Positions 42,972 through 49,442 of a DNA stretch of 49,442 nt are shown in pieces. The DNA lies in NCBI GenBank assembly GCA_937766455.1, contig CALLXD010000022.1, positions 1 through 49,442 of the forward strand, in the 5' to 3' direction. Origin of the DNA: Vicinamibacterales bacterium. Lineage in GTDB: Bacteria; Acidobacteriota; Vicinamibacteria; Vicinamibacterales; UBA8438. Under the pieces are notes generated by a model, which saw only the letters and a program-made list of their open reading frames with translations, was not told the DNA's origin and did not search any database. Within the stretch, counting starts at the first letter, position 1. Every line of letters starts with the position of its first letter. The translations under genes were made by a program, and so were the position numbers.

Positions 42972-43063
42972 GCCGGCGAGCTGTGGAGCCCGACGGCGTA
43001 TTTCGATTGTACCTCCGAGAACGGACGGGCTACACTGCCCGGGCCGAGACCCTCACCCCCACG

Positions 43064-43657
43064 ATGAAACTGCCAGTCGTCCTGTTCGGGTTGCTCGTCG
43101 CGCTGTGTGTCGTCACGAACCTGGCGTTTCTGCTTGAGGAGGTCCCGTTCGAAGACGTCGCAGCGGCGGACGGGGCCATGCAGCGCGTCTATACCGGTCA
43201 CGGCGTGACCCACGAGCGGTTTCCGTCGATGAATCACGGCGGGGATGGACCTGCTCGCCACAGCCCGATTCTGTGGCTCGGCTGGACGTTTGGTCTGTTG
43301 CAACTCGCTATCATCGTCGGCTGTCTCATGCTTGGAGTGAGGCGAGCGGGAGTCACCCGCCTGTGGCTCGGCCTCTCAGGCCTGCTCCTCGGTGGTCTGT
43401 TCACCATGATGGTGCTGTCGTATCGGGGCTACCTGACAGACGCGGCCCCGGCTCTCTTCTTCGGGCTCCCGGCTCCGACCGCGTGGTTCCTCTACGGGCT
43501 GTGGCCGGCCGAGTTCCTGGTGGTCCTGGTCTATGTCGTGCTGTTCAGTCGGTCGATTGTGACGCCGACTGACATGCGCCGATTTCGAGAAATCGTGGCG
43601 GCCCGCCAGGCTGCTGCCGGTCACTCGCCGCAGACTGGGCAGACGGACTCCCACTGA
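43064..43657 (+). CDS. Small four-helix membrane protein coupled to a symporter gene
   Basis: This 197-residue protein has hydrophobic helices at about 3-24, 70-92, 100-120 and 138-162. A periplasm-sized loop between helices 1 and 2 contains several His (GHGVTHERFPSMNHG). I do not recognise the family. Its stop overlaps the ATG of the SSS symporter gene by one base (TGATG), the mark of translational coupling, so it may be an accessory subunit in the way that small proteins accompany some SSS carriers. The frame runs far upstream, but coding character starts at the ATG at 43064. Confidence 0.75.
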   Translation: MKLPVVLFGLLVALCVVTNLAFLLEEVPFEDVAAADGAMQRVYTGHGVTHERFPSMNHGGDGPARHSPILWLGWTFGLLQLAIIVGCLMLGVRRAGVTRLWLGLSGLLLGGLFTMMVLSYRGYLTDAAPALFFGLPAPTAWFLYGLWPAEFLVVLVYVVLFSRSIVTPTDMRRFREIVAARQAAAGHSPQTGQTDSH

Positions 43658-45144
43658 TGGACGACTCGCGGTCGGTCATTACGCTCGCCTTCGTCGTGGT
43701 CTATCTGGCGATGTGTATAGGAGTCGGCCTATGGGCCCTCCGTCGCACCAAGTCTCCACGCGATTTCTTCATGGCGGGCCGAGACCTGGGCGTGATGGTG
43801 ACCGGGCTCGCGTTGTTCTCCAGCCAGATGAGCGGGTTTGGATTCGTCGGTGGACCAGGTCTGGTCTACCGGATGGGCCTGAGCTCGTCCTGGATGACGG
43901 TGGTTGGTCCACTGGCGTTCTGCTGCAGCTTCTACCTGCTCGCTTCCCGGTTGCGCATGATTGCCGAGCTGCGGGACACCATCTCGCTGCCGGACGCGGT
44001 GGCGGCGCGCTACAACAGCGAGCGCGCGCGTCTGCTGACGGCGGTGGCTATCCTGCTAGGGGTCGTCGGCTACCTGGGGACGCAGATACTCGCGATGGCC
44101 ACGGTATTGCGCGATGTGTTGAACAACGTGTCGTTCATTCCGGAGGTCTCCATTCTGACGTGCATGGTGATCGCCTGCGCCGTGCTGGTCTTCTACTGCG
44201 TCACCGGGGGCATCGTGGCGTCCGTCTACACGGACCTGGTCCAGGGCGCCATCATGATCGTCGCCGCGGTCTTTGTCTTTTTCGCGGCTTTGGGTGCGGT
44301 GGACGGAGGGTTGACTGGGATGGTCACCACCTTGATGGAGGACGATCCGGAAGTGGTCAGCCCGTGGGGCACGCTCGGCATGATGGGGTCACTGTCCTGG
44401 TTCGTGGTCTTTGTGCTGGGCTCGGCGGGCCAGCCGCACGTGATTACCAAGTTCATGATGAATCGACGGGTCGAGGACGCACGTCGCACCTTGCCGGTGA
44501 GCGCTGGCGGGTACATGTTGTGTTCGTTGCTGTGGCTCAGCATCGGGCTGGCGATGCGGGCACTGGTCATTCAGGGGGGCCACCCGGAGCTGGCGAGCCC
44601 GGACGAGGCGGCGCCGCAGTTTCTGCAATTCCATGCGAGTCCGATGTTGGCCGGCATCGTCTTCGCGGGGCTCTTTGCCGCCATCATGTCCACCGCCGAC
44701 AGCTTTCTCAATCTCGGGGCCGCCGCCGTCGTGCACGACATTCCGCGCGCCCTCTACGGACGGTCACTGTCAAACGAGCTGTTCTGGGCCCGGGTCGCGA
44801 CGGTGGTCCTAGCCGTGGGGTCGGCGATTTTCGTGCTCTACTCCCGGCAGGACCTGGTGGCCCTGCTCGGGGCCTTCGGGTGGGGCACCTTTGCGGCCGC
44901 GCTGGTGCCGGCCGTGGCCATTGGCTTCAACTGGAAGCGGGCGACCGCGACCGCGGCCAACGTCGCCATCGTCACCAGCCTGGTCGTCAACTTCGGTGTT
45001 GAAGTGTTCGGTCTTACGATCCCATACGGCATTACCGGCGGGTTCGTGGCGCTGCTGCTGTCGTTGACGCTGTTCTTCGGCATCTCGCTGGCGTCTCCAG
45101 CTCCAAAGATCGACCCAGACATCGAGGCCATCATGGATCTCTGA
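43657..45144 (+). CDS. Sodium:solute symporter (SSS family)
   Basis: This 495-residue inner-membrane protein has about 13 helices. Family features are the DFFMAGRDLG segment after helix 1, GLALFSSQMSGFGFVGGPGLVY in helix 2 (Na+ site region), the SVYTDLVQGAIMIVAA signature near 190 and the IMSTADSFLNLGAAAVVHD segment with Ser/Thr Na+2-site residues. It should import an organic solute with Na+. The sequence resembles the proline/pantothenate group, but the substrate cannot be fixed. It is coupled to the small membrane protein gene upstream. Confidence 0.92.
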   Translation: MDDSRSVITLAFVVVYLAMCIGVGLWALRRTKSPRDFFMAGRDLGVMVTGLALFSSQMSGFGFVGGPGLVYRMGLSSSWMTVVGPLAFCCSFYLLASRLRMIAELRDTISLPDAVAARYNSERARLLTAVAILLGVVGYLGTQILAMATVLRDVLNNVSFIPEVSILTCMVIACAVLVFYCVTGGIVASVYTDLVQGAIMIVAAVFVFFAALGAVDGGLTGMVTTLMEDDPEVVSPWGTLGMMGSLSWFVVFVLGSAGQPHVITKFMMNRRVEDARRTLPVSAGGYMLCSLLWLSIGLAMRALVIQGGHPELASPDEAAPQFLQFHASPMLAGIVFAGLFAAIMSTADSFLNLGAAAVVHDIPRALYGRSLSNELFWARVATVVLAVGSAIFVLYSRQDLVALLGAFGWGTFAAALVPAVAIGFNWKRATATAANVAIVTSLVVNFGVEVFGLTIPYGITGGFVALLLSLTLFFGISLASPAPKIDPDIEAIMDL

Positions 45145-45163
45145 GGTCGCACCGCCAGACGGG

Positions 45164-46066
45164 CTACCAATGGATGGTTCGGTCGGCCGTGGACTTGCCG
45201 CCGCGGGCGAGGAGCCCGTTACTGGGCGTCCTGATGTGGACGACATAGTCGAACGCACCGGTGCCCAGGTCGTCTCCGGGTGCCGGTTCGCTGGCGGCCA
45301 TCGTCTTGACCAGTCGAACAAACTCCTCTCCAAGCGCACGGGCCGCGGTGGGTCGTGTATCGGCCCTGACCGTGAGGGACAACGCGACTGTGCGTCCCCG
45401 CTGGTCGATGTCCGCGTTGATGACCGAGTCGCTGATGGACACGCCGGCAAGCGCGATGGATGCTTCCCCGGGGGTGAGTATGGGCTGAGTTGACGGCTCG
45501 CGGGTGTCACGGCTGTCGAACCAGCCACCGATGGTCTTGATGGCAGCGGGGACCAGCGAGAACGCGGCCGCGCTGAAGGCGGCTGCAGTCGCAATTCCCA
45601 TCACGTCGGCCGACCCTGCCTCCGTCGCCTCCCGCGGCGTCATCGCGGCCACCATGTCCCAGTGACCGGGGAGTGCCCCTGGGGTCGCAGGACGTATGCG
45701 GCTGAACTGGTCGTAGTCGACGCCGGCCACCACGCCGAAGTTACGCAGTGGCTCGACTTCCGGTCGCCGGTCGCGTAGCAGGATGTCCTCGCGGAATTCG
45801 AGTCCGCTGGCCCGGGCCCTATCCGTGCGACGAAGGTCCAACGCGCGCTTGATTCGCTCCAGCGACGCTGATGACACGGCGGCCGCAGGCGCGTCCGTGA
45901 GAAGTGCAGTCTGAGCCGGCGGTTCGCCGGACGCCGCCGGCTGTGCCTCCGCAGAGGTCGCGATGGCGGTCAGGACAACCGCGGCTAGATACCAGCCCAG
46001 GCCTGGCCTCGATGTGGGCGGACCCGGTCCCGGGACTGTCGCCGCCACTGCTCGTGCCACAGTCAT
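45164..46066 (-). CDS. Secreted hypothetical protein
   Basis: This 300-residue protein is counted from the ATG at 46066; an in-frame start 15 codons upstream is possible. A hydrophobic segment (YLAAVVLTAIATSAEAQ) is the signal peptide. The body has no motif I recognise. It includes an Ala-rich hydrophobic patch (IATAAAFSAAAFSLVPAAIKTI) and a C-terminal section (VALSLTVRADTRPTAARALGEEFVRLVKTM) that could be an alpha/beta domain. Coding is supported by frame length, the leader and a typical amino acid mix. It is convergent with the symporter gene, 19 bases away. Confidence 0.7.
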   Translation of the reverse strand: MTVARAVAATVPGPGPPTSRPGLGWYLAAVVLTAIATSAEAQPAASGEPPAQTALLTDAPAAAVSSASLERIKRALDLRRTDRARASGLEFREDILLRDRRPEVEPLRNFGVVAGVDYDQFSRIRPATPGALPGHWDMVAAMTPREATEAGSADVMGIATAAAFSAAAFSLVPAAIKTIGGWFDSRDTREPSTQPILTPGEASIALAGVSISDSVINADIDQRGRTVALSLTVRADTRPTAARALGEEFVRLVKTMAASEPAPGDDLGTGAFDYVVHIRTPSNGLLARGGKSTADRTIHW

Positions 46067-46230
46067 GGTGTAAGTTTGATGCGTAGATTTGATGATACAC
46101 CTCGCCCTCACGGCGGGTCACCCGCACGTCTGGTGAGCCCCGCTGGCATCGCCGCCGCCCGCACGTTGCGGCCGGGCCGCCGGAATGTGGATGGTGTCCG
46201 TGCGATCTGGATTCCGCACCAGGAGGATGC

Positions 46231-47676
46231 ATGACGTTCGTCGCAGAGCTTGAACCGACCGCCGTCTGGCAGCATTTCGACACGATTCTGACAATTCCCC
46301 GGGCCTCAAAAGATGAGGAGCGGATGCGCAGTCACGTCCTCGCGGTCGCGGACAGCCACGGGTTGCCCCATCAGGTCGACGCCGCAGGCAACGTCGTCGT
46401 CCGCAAACCGGCGACCCCGGGTAGCGAGGGAGCGGCCGTCACAATCCTCCAATCACACCTCGACATGGTGCAGGAGAAGAACTCCGACGTGGTGTTCGAC
46501 TTCGCGACAGACGCGATTATTCCCCAACTTGATGGCCAATACCTCACCGCCACCGGCACGACGCTCGGCTCGGACAACGGCATGGGCGTGGCCACGATGC
46601 TTGCGCTGATGGGGGATACCGGGTTCGCGCACGGTCCCTTGGAGCTGTTGTTCACCATAGATGAAGAGACCGGCCTGACGGGAGCCGCGGAGCTGGACGC
46701 CAGCCTGTTGAGGGGGCGTCAGCTGCTCAATCTGGACTCCGAGGAGGACGGGATCGTCTACGTCGGCTGCGCCGGTGGGGGTGACACGCAGCTCACCGTT
46801 CCGGTGACATCAGCGGCGGCCGACGGTACCGCGTTGTCGGTCTCGCTGCGGGGGCTCAAGGGGGGACACTCCGGATGCGATATCCACCTGCAGCGGGGAA
46901 ACGCGGTGCAGCTGCTCGCACGGGCGCTGTGGGCCGCGTACGGCGGTGTCCGGTTTCGGCTAGCTCGGATCGAGGGCGGTAGCGCGCACAACGCCATTCC
47001 TCGAGAGGCGTTCGCGACGCTCCTGGTATCCACCGGGGAGCGCAGCGCCGTGATGGCGGCGCTCGAGCGGGAGCTGGAGGCGATCCAGCGCGAGTACGGA
47101 CCGGCCGACCCCGGCATGCAGCTGATGGTGGATGACGTGACGCCGCCGTCCGTCGCCTGGGACGCCGCCACGACCGAGCGCGTGCTCACGCTGCTCAACG
47201 CCTTGCCTCATGGTGTCGAGGCCATGAGCTATGACATCCCCGATCTGGTCGAGACCAGCGTGAACCTGGCGACTGTCGCTGAGGAGGACGGGACACTGCG
47301 GGTCGGCTTGAGCAGTCGGTCGTCGATTGATTCAGCCCTCGAGGCGCTGCGTCGGCGGGTCCGGGCCGTGGGCCTATTGGCCGGCGCGGAGGTGGAGGAG
47401 GACGCCGCGTATCCCGGGTGGAAACCGGATCTCGAGTCACGGCTGCTTGAGGTGGTCAAGGCGGTACACAAGCGCGAGCTGGGCGCCGATCCGGAGATCA
47501 AGGCGATTCATGCCGGGCTCGAGTGCGGCATTCTTGGCAAGAAGATCCCCGGCATCGACATGATTTCCTTTGGGCCGCAAATCGAATTTCCGCACTCCCC
47601 AGACGAACGAGTGCACATCGCGTCCGTGGCCCGCTTCTACACCCTGGTGGCCGCGACACTCTCGGAACTGGCATAA
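46231..47676 (+). CDS. pepD: Aminoacyl-histidine dipeptidase PepD
   Basis: This 481-residue protein has the length of PepD (about 485). M20-family metal and catalytic residues are visible: SHLDMV with His 76 and Asp 78, GSDNGMG with the bridging Asp 115, DEETGL with the catalytic Glu 145 and Glu 146, and LDSEED with Asp 169. Further PepD hallmarks are GLKGGHSGCDIHLQRGNA and IHAGLECGILG. It is a cytoplasmic dizinc dipeptidase that cleaves Xaa-His and other dipeptides. AGGAGG just upstream supports the ATG at 46231. Confidence 0.95.
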   Translation: MTFVAELEPTAVWQHFDTILTIPRASKDEERMRSHVLAVADSHGLPHQVDAAGNVVVRKPATPGSEGAAVTILQSHLDMVQEKNSDVVFDFATDAIIPQLDGQYLTATGTTLGSDNGMGVATMLALMGDTGFAHGPLELLFTIDEETGLTGAAELDASLLRGRQLLNLDSEEDGIVYVGCAGGGDTQLTVPVTSAAADGTALSVSLRGLKGGHSGCDIHLQRGNAVQLLARALWAAYGGVRFRLARIEGGSAHNAIPREAFATLLVSTGERSAVMAALERELEAIQREYGPADPGMQLMVDDVTPPSVAWDAATTERVLTLLNALPHGVEAMSYDIPDLVETSVNLATVAEEDGTLRVGLSSRSSIDSALEALRRRVRAVGLLAGAEVEEDAAYPGWKPDLESRLLEVVKAVHKRELGADPEIKAIHAGLECGILGKKIPGIDMISFGPQIEFPHSPDERVHIASVARFYTLVAATLSELA

Positions 47677-47700
47677 CTCGCGGCCTCGGGTCGCACCCCG

Positions 47701-47717
47701 TTTCGTGATAAACGAAA
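47701..47717. terminator. Small AT-rich inverted repeat after pepD
   Basis: TTTCGT (47701-47706) and ACGAAA (47712-47717) are perfect inverted copies around a 5-base centre. It could be a weak terminator for pepD or an operator for the next gene, 60 bases on. Confidence 0.35.
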
Positions 47718-47777
47718 TGACCGTGGCGCGAGCGGCGTATTACAGAGCAGACTTCACGGCAGCCTGAAGGAGGCACT

Positions 47778-48386
47778 ATGCGAACCAGTCTTGTAGCGGC
47801 GGCGGTCCTGTGTATGACCCTTCCGGTTTTGGGTCAGGGCGGCGGGGTAACGGCAGACGGTTGGAAGACGCGCCTCGATCGAGGCACCAACGTCCAGGAC
47901 CTCAGCTTCCGGTCGATGGGTGATGGGTTCCACGTGACCACGGGACCCCACGCGATTTTCTGGAATGCCGCCAACTCGGGGTCGGGCACGTTCACCGCGA
48001 GCGTCACGCTCATGCAGACCAAGCCGTCCTCGCACCCCAATTCCTACGGGTTGTTCATTGGTGGTAGGGACCTCGATGGCGACGGTCAGGCCTACACCTA
48101 CTTCCTGATTCGTGAAACGGGAGAATTCCTCATCAAGAAACGGATGGGCGCTGATACCGAGAACGTATCTGATGGCTGGGCGCGGCATGACGCAGTCAAC
48201 GCGCTCGATAACGGCCAGGCGCGGAACACGCTCAGTGTCGAGGTGGGCGCAAGCAATGTGCGCTTCCTGTCGAATGGCACGGAGGTGCTGAGCGTGCCCA
48301 AAGCGGGGCTGAGCGTCGACGGTATCGCCGGCGTCCGGTTCAGTCACCAGCTCGACGTCCACGTTGCCGACTTCACGGTTGGCTAG
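47778..48386 (+). CDS. Secreted protein with a jelly-roll-like fold
   Basis: This 202-residue protein has a signal peptide (1-19, ending LGQ) and an AAGGAGG ribosome site just before the ATG. The body (GDGFHVTTGPHAIFWN, GTFTASVTLMQTKPSSHPNSYGLFIGG, AYTYFLIRETGEFLIKKRMG, NTLSVEVGASNVRFLSNGTEV) has the strand pattern of laminin-G/3-keto-disaccharide hydrolase-like (DUF1080-like) sugar-binding sandwiches. Catalytic residues could not be assigned, so binding rather than hydrolysis is as likely. It is convergent with the metallo-hydrolase gene. Confidence 0.8.
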   Translation: MRTSLVAAAVLCMTLPVLGQGGGVTADGWKTRLDRGTNVQDLSFRSMGDGFHVTTGPHAIFWNAANSGSGTFTASVTLMQTKPSSHPNSYGLFIGGRDLDGDGQAYTYFLIRETGEFLIKKRMGADTENVSDGWARHDAVNALDNGQARNTLSVEVGASNVRFLSNGTEVLSVPKAGLSVDGIAGVRFSHQLDVHVADFTVG

Positions 48387-48410
48387 CAGTCCGTGTCAGT
48401 GCCCGTCTGT

Positions 48411-48430
48411 CCGGGGCCCCGGGCCCGGTG
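48411..48430. terminator. GC-palindrome at a convergent junction
   Basis: CCGGGGCCCCGG (48411-48422), overlapped by a second GGGCCC palindrome, lies in the 54-base gap between convergent genes. It could fold as a short hairpin, but there is no T tract. Confidence 0.3.
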
Positions 48431-48440
48431 TGAGCGATAG

Positions 48441-49442
48441 TCACGACAGGTCGACGCACTCGCCGAGCTTGGGCACGGTGACCGTGGCGGCGAACCGATC
48501 GACGAGCGAGTTGGCGAAGGCGAGCGCGGCCGTTTCCTCGCCGTGCACCAAGAATGTTCGCTCTGGTGCACCGCCCAGCCCGTCGAACCAATCCAGCAGC
48601 TCCGTGCGGTCCGCGTGGGCAGAGAAGCCCTCGATGGTCTCGACGCGGGCGTTCAGCGGATACGACTCGCCGAAGATTCGCACCGGCGAGACGCCCGACT
48701 GAATGATCCGGCCGAGCGACCTGGCTGCCTGGTAGCCCACGAAGACGATCGTGTTCTTGGCATCGGCTATCGTGTGCTTTAGATGGTGCTTCACGCGTCC
48801 GGCCGTACACATGCCAGACGCGGAGATGATCACCGCTGGCTCTTGGGATTTGTTGATGGCGATCGAGTCTTCCACTCGGGTGACCAGGGCCAGTCCTGGA
48901 AACTGCAGCGGTGCGTCACCGCTGGCCAGGAGTTCCCGTACCGGCCCGGAGTATGCCTCGGGATGAAGAGCGAACGCCTTGGTGGCGGCGACCGCCATGG
49001 GGCCGTCGACGAACACCCGTAGGCCCGGCAGCCGGCCCGCCTCTACGAGGTCGTTCAGGCGGGTGAGTATCTCCTGCGTCCGACCGACCGCGAAGGACGG
49101 GATGATGACCTTCCCGCCTCGCGCCGTCGTGTCGCGGATGATGTCGAAGAGCATCTCCGTCCGGTCGCCCTCGTCTTCCCGCTCTCGGTCACCGTATGTC
49201 GACTCCATGATCAGGTAGTCCGGCCGCCCGACCGTCCGGGGCGGTGGCAGCAGCCGGGCGCCCTGGACCCCGAGGTCGCCCGAGAAGACCAGGCGGCGCG
49301 TGGTGCCGTCATCGTCCAGTCGCAGCTCGATGATGGCCGCCCCCAGAATGTGGCCGGCCGGCACGAACGTGACCTGAGCGCCCCCCGGCAGCGACTCGGT
49401 GTCACCCAGCCCAACCGGCACCAGCTGCCCGAGGAGAGCCAG
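48441..49442 (-). CDS. Beta-CASP metallo-beta-lactamase-fold RNA hydrolase, 5' end cut off
   Basis: The frame stays open to the right window edge (334 codons), so the start and the first metal motif (HxHxDH) are missing. Present motifs are AGHILGA (His ligand), FSGDLG, ESTYGDR, SFAVGRTQE and FVDGPMA of the beta-CASP region, IISASGMCTAGRVKHHL, GYQAARSLGRII and the late FSAHADRTEL. These match the CPSF73/Ysh1-like bacterial proteins that cleave RNA as zinc-dependent endo- or exonucleases. The target RNA is unknown. Confidence 0.93.
   Translation of the reverse strand: MALLGQLVPVGLGDTESLPGGAQVTFVPAGHILGAAIIELRLDDDGTTRRLVFSGDLGVQGARLLPPPRTVGRPDYLIMESTYGDREREDEGDRTEMLFDIIRDTTARGGKVIIPSFAVGRTQEILTRLNDLVEAGRLPGLRVFVDGPMAVAATKAFALHPEAYSGPVRELLASGDAPLQFPGLALVTRVEDSIAINKSQEPAVIISASGMCTAGRVKHHLKHTIADAKNTIVFVGYQAARSLGRIIQSGVSPVRIFGESYPLNARVETIEGFSAHADRTELLDWFDGLGGAPERTFLVHGEETAALAFANSLVDRFAATVTVPKLGECVDLS

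Overview
The window is high-GC bacterial DNA, densely packed with genes on both strands. The taxon is inferred, not shown: no rRNA or other marker settles it. The gene content fits an aerobic heterotroph of the Acidobacteriota (Vicinamibacteria-like): several PQQ-type quinoproteins, a DUF1592/DUF1552/ankyrin set, many secreted NHL-type beta-propellers, Tat leaders and lipoproteins. I saw no tRNA, rRNA, CRISPR array or prophage. One insertion sequence of the IS903 group (IS5 family) is present.

Left part, 1-8074, all on the minus strand: a GntP-type permease, two Tat-exported FMN-dependent alpha-hydroxy-acid oxidases (one lacking the usual substrate-binding arginine), a PQQ dehydrogenase with a fused cytochrome c domain, the IS element, and a secreted protein cut by the window edge. 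The first four look like a periplasmic hydroxy-acid or sugar-acid oxidation module. Divergent from it, 8396-14098 on the plus strand, are a PEP-utilising phosphotransferase, a LOG-family protein, a secreted five-bladed-propeller-like protein and a Tat lipoprotein of the NHL type. A lipoprotein propeller (14167-15132, minus), typA/bipA (15262-17097, plus) and a MATE exporter (17141-18562, minus) follow. Strong hairpins separate the convergent pairs.

Middle part, 18994-29741, all on the plus strand: an NHL protein; then a four-gene operon of an outer-membrane porin, a secreted FMN-binding protein with a flavinylation motif, a four-helix membrane protein with four intramembrane histidines (a b-type cytochrome candidate), and the flavin transferase ApbE. 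This operon starts from an AT-rich promoter flanked by two Fur-box-like palindromes and is the most interesting system in the window: a candidate iron-regulated, flavin-based electron-transfer chain across the envelope. A DUF1592 cytochrome-like protein, a DUF1552 protein and a secreted ankyrin protein come next.

Right part: a second PQQ dehydrogenase disrupted by a frameshift near 30,230, an alpha/beta hydrolase, an SGNH esterase, a paralogue of the protein at the left edge, a minus-strand block (cyclase-family protein, NHL lipoprotein, small secreted protein, GH25 muramidase), a cupredoxin lipoprotein, a coupled pair of a PQQ-like propeller and a CxxCH protein, a small membrane protein coupled to an SSS symporter, a secreted hypothetical, the dipeptidase PepD, a secreted sugar-binding-fold-like protein, and a partial beta-CASP metallo-hydrolase running off the right edge.
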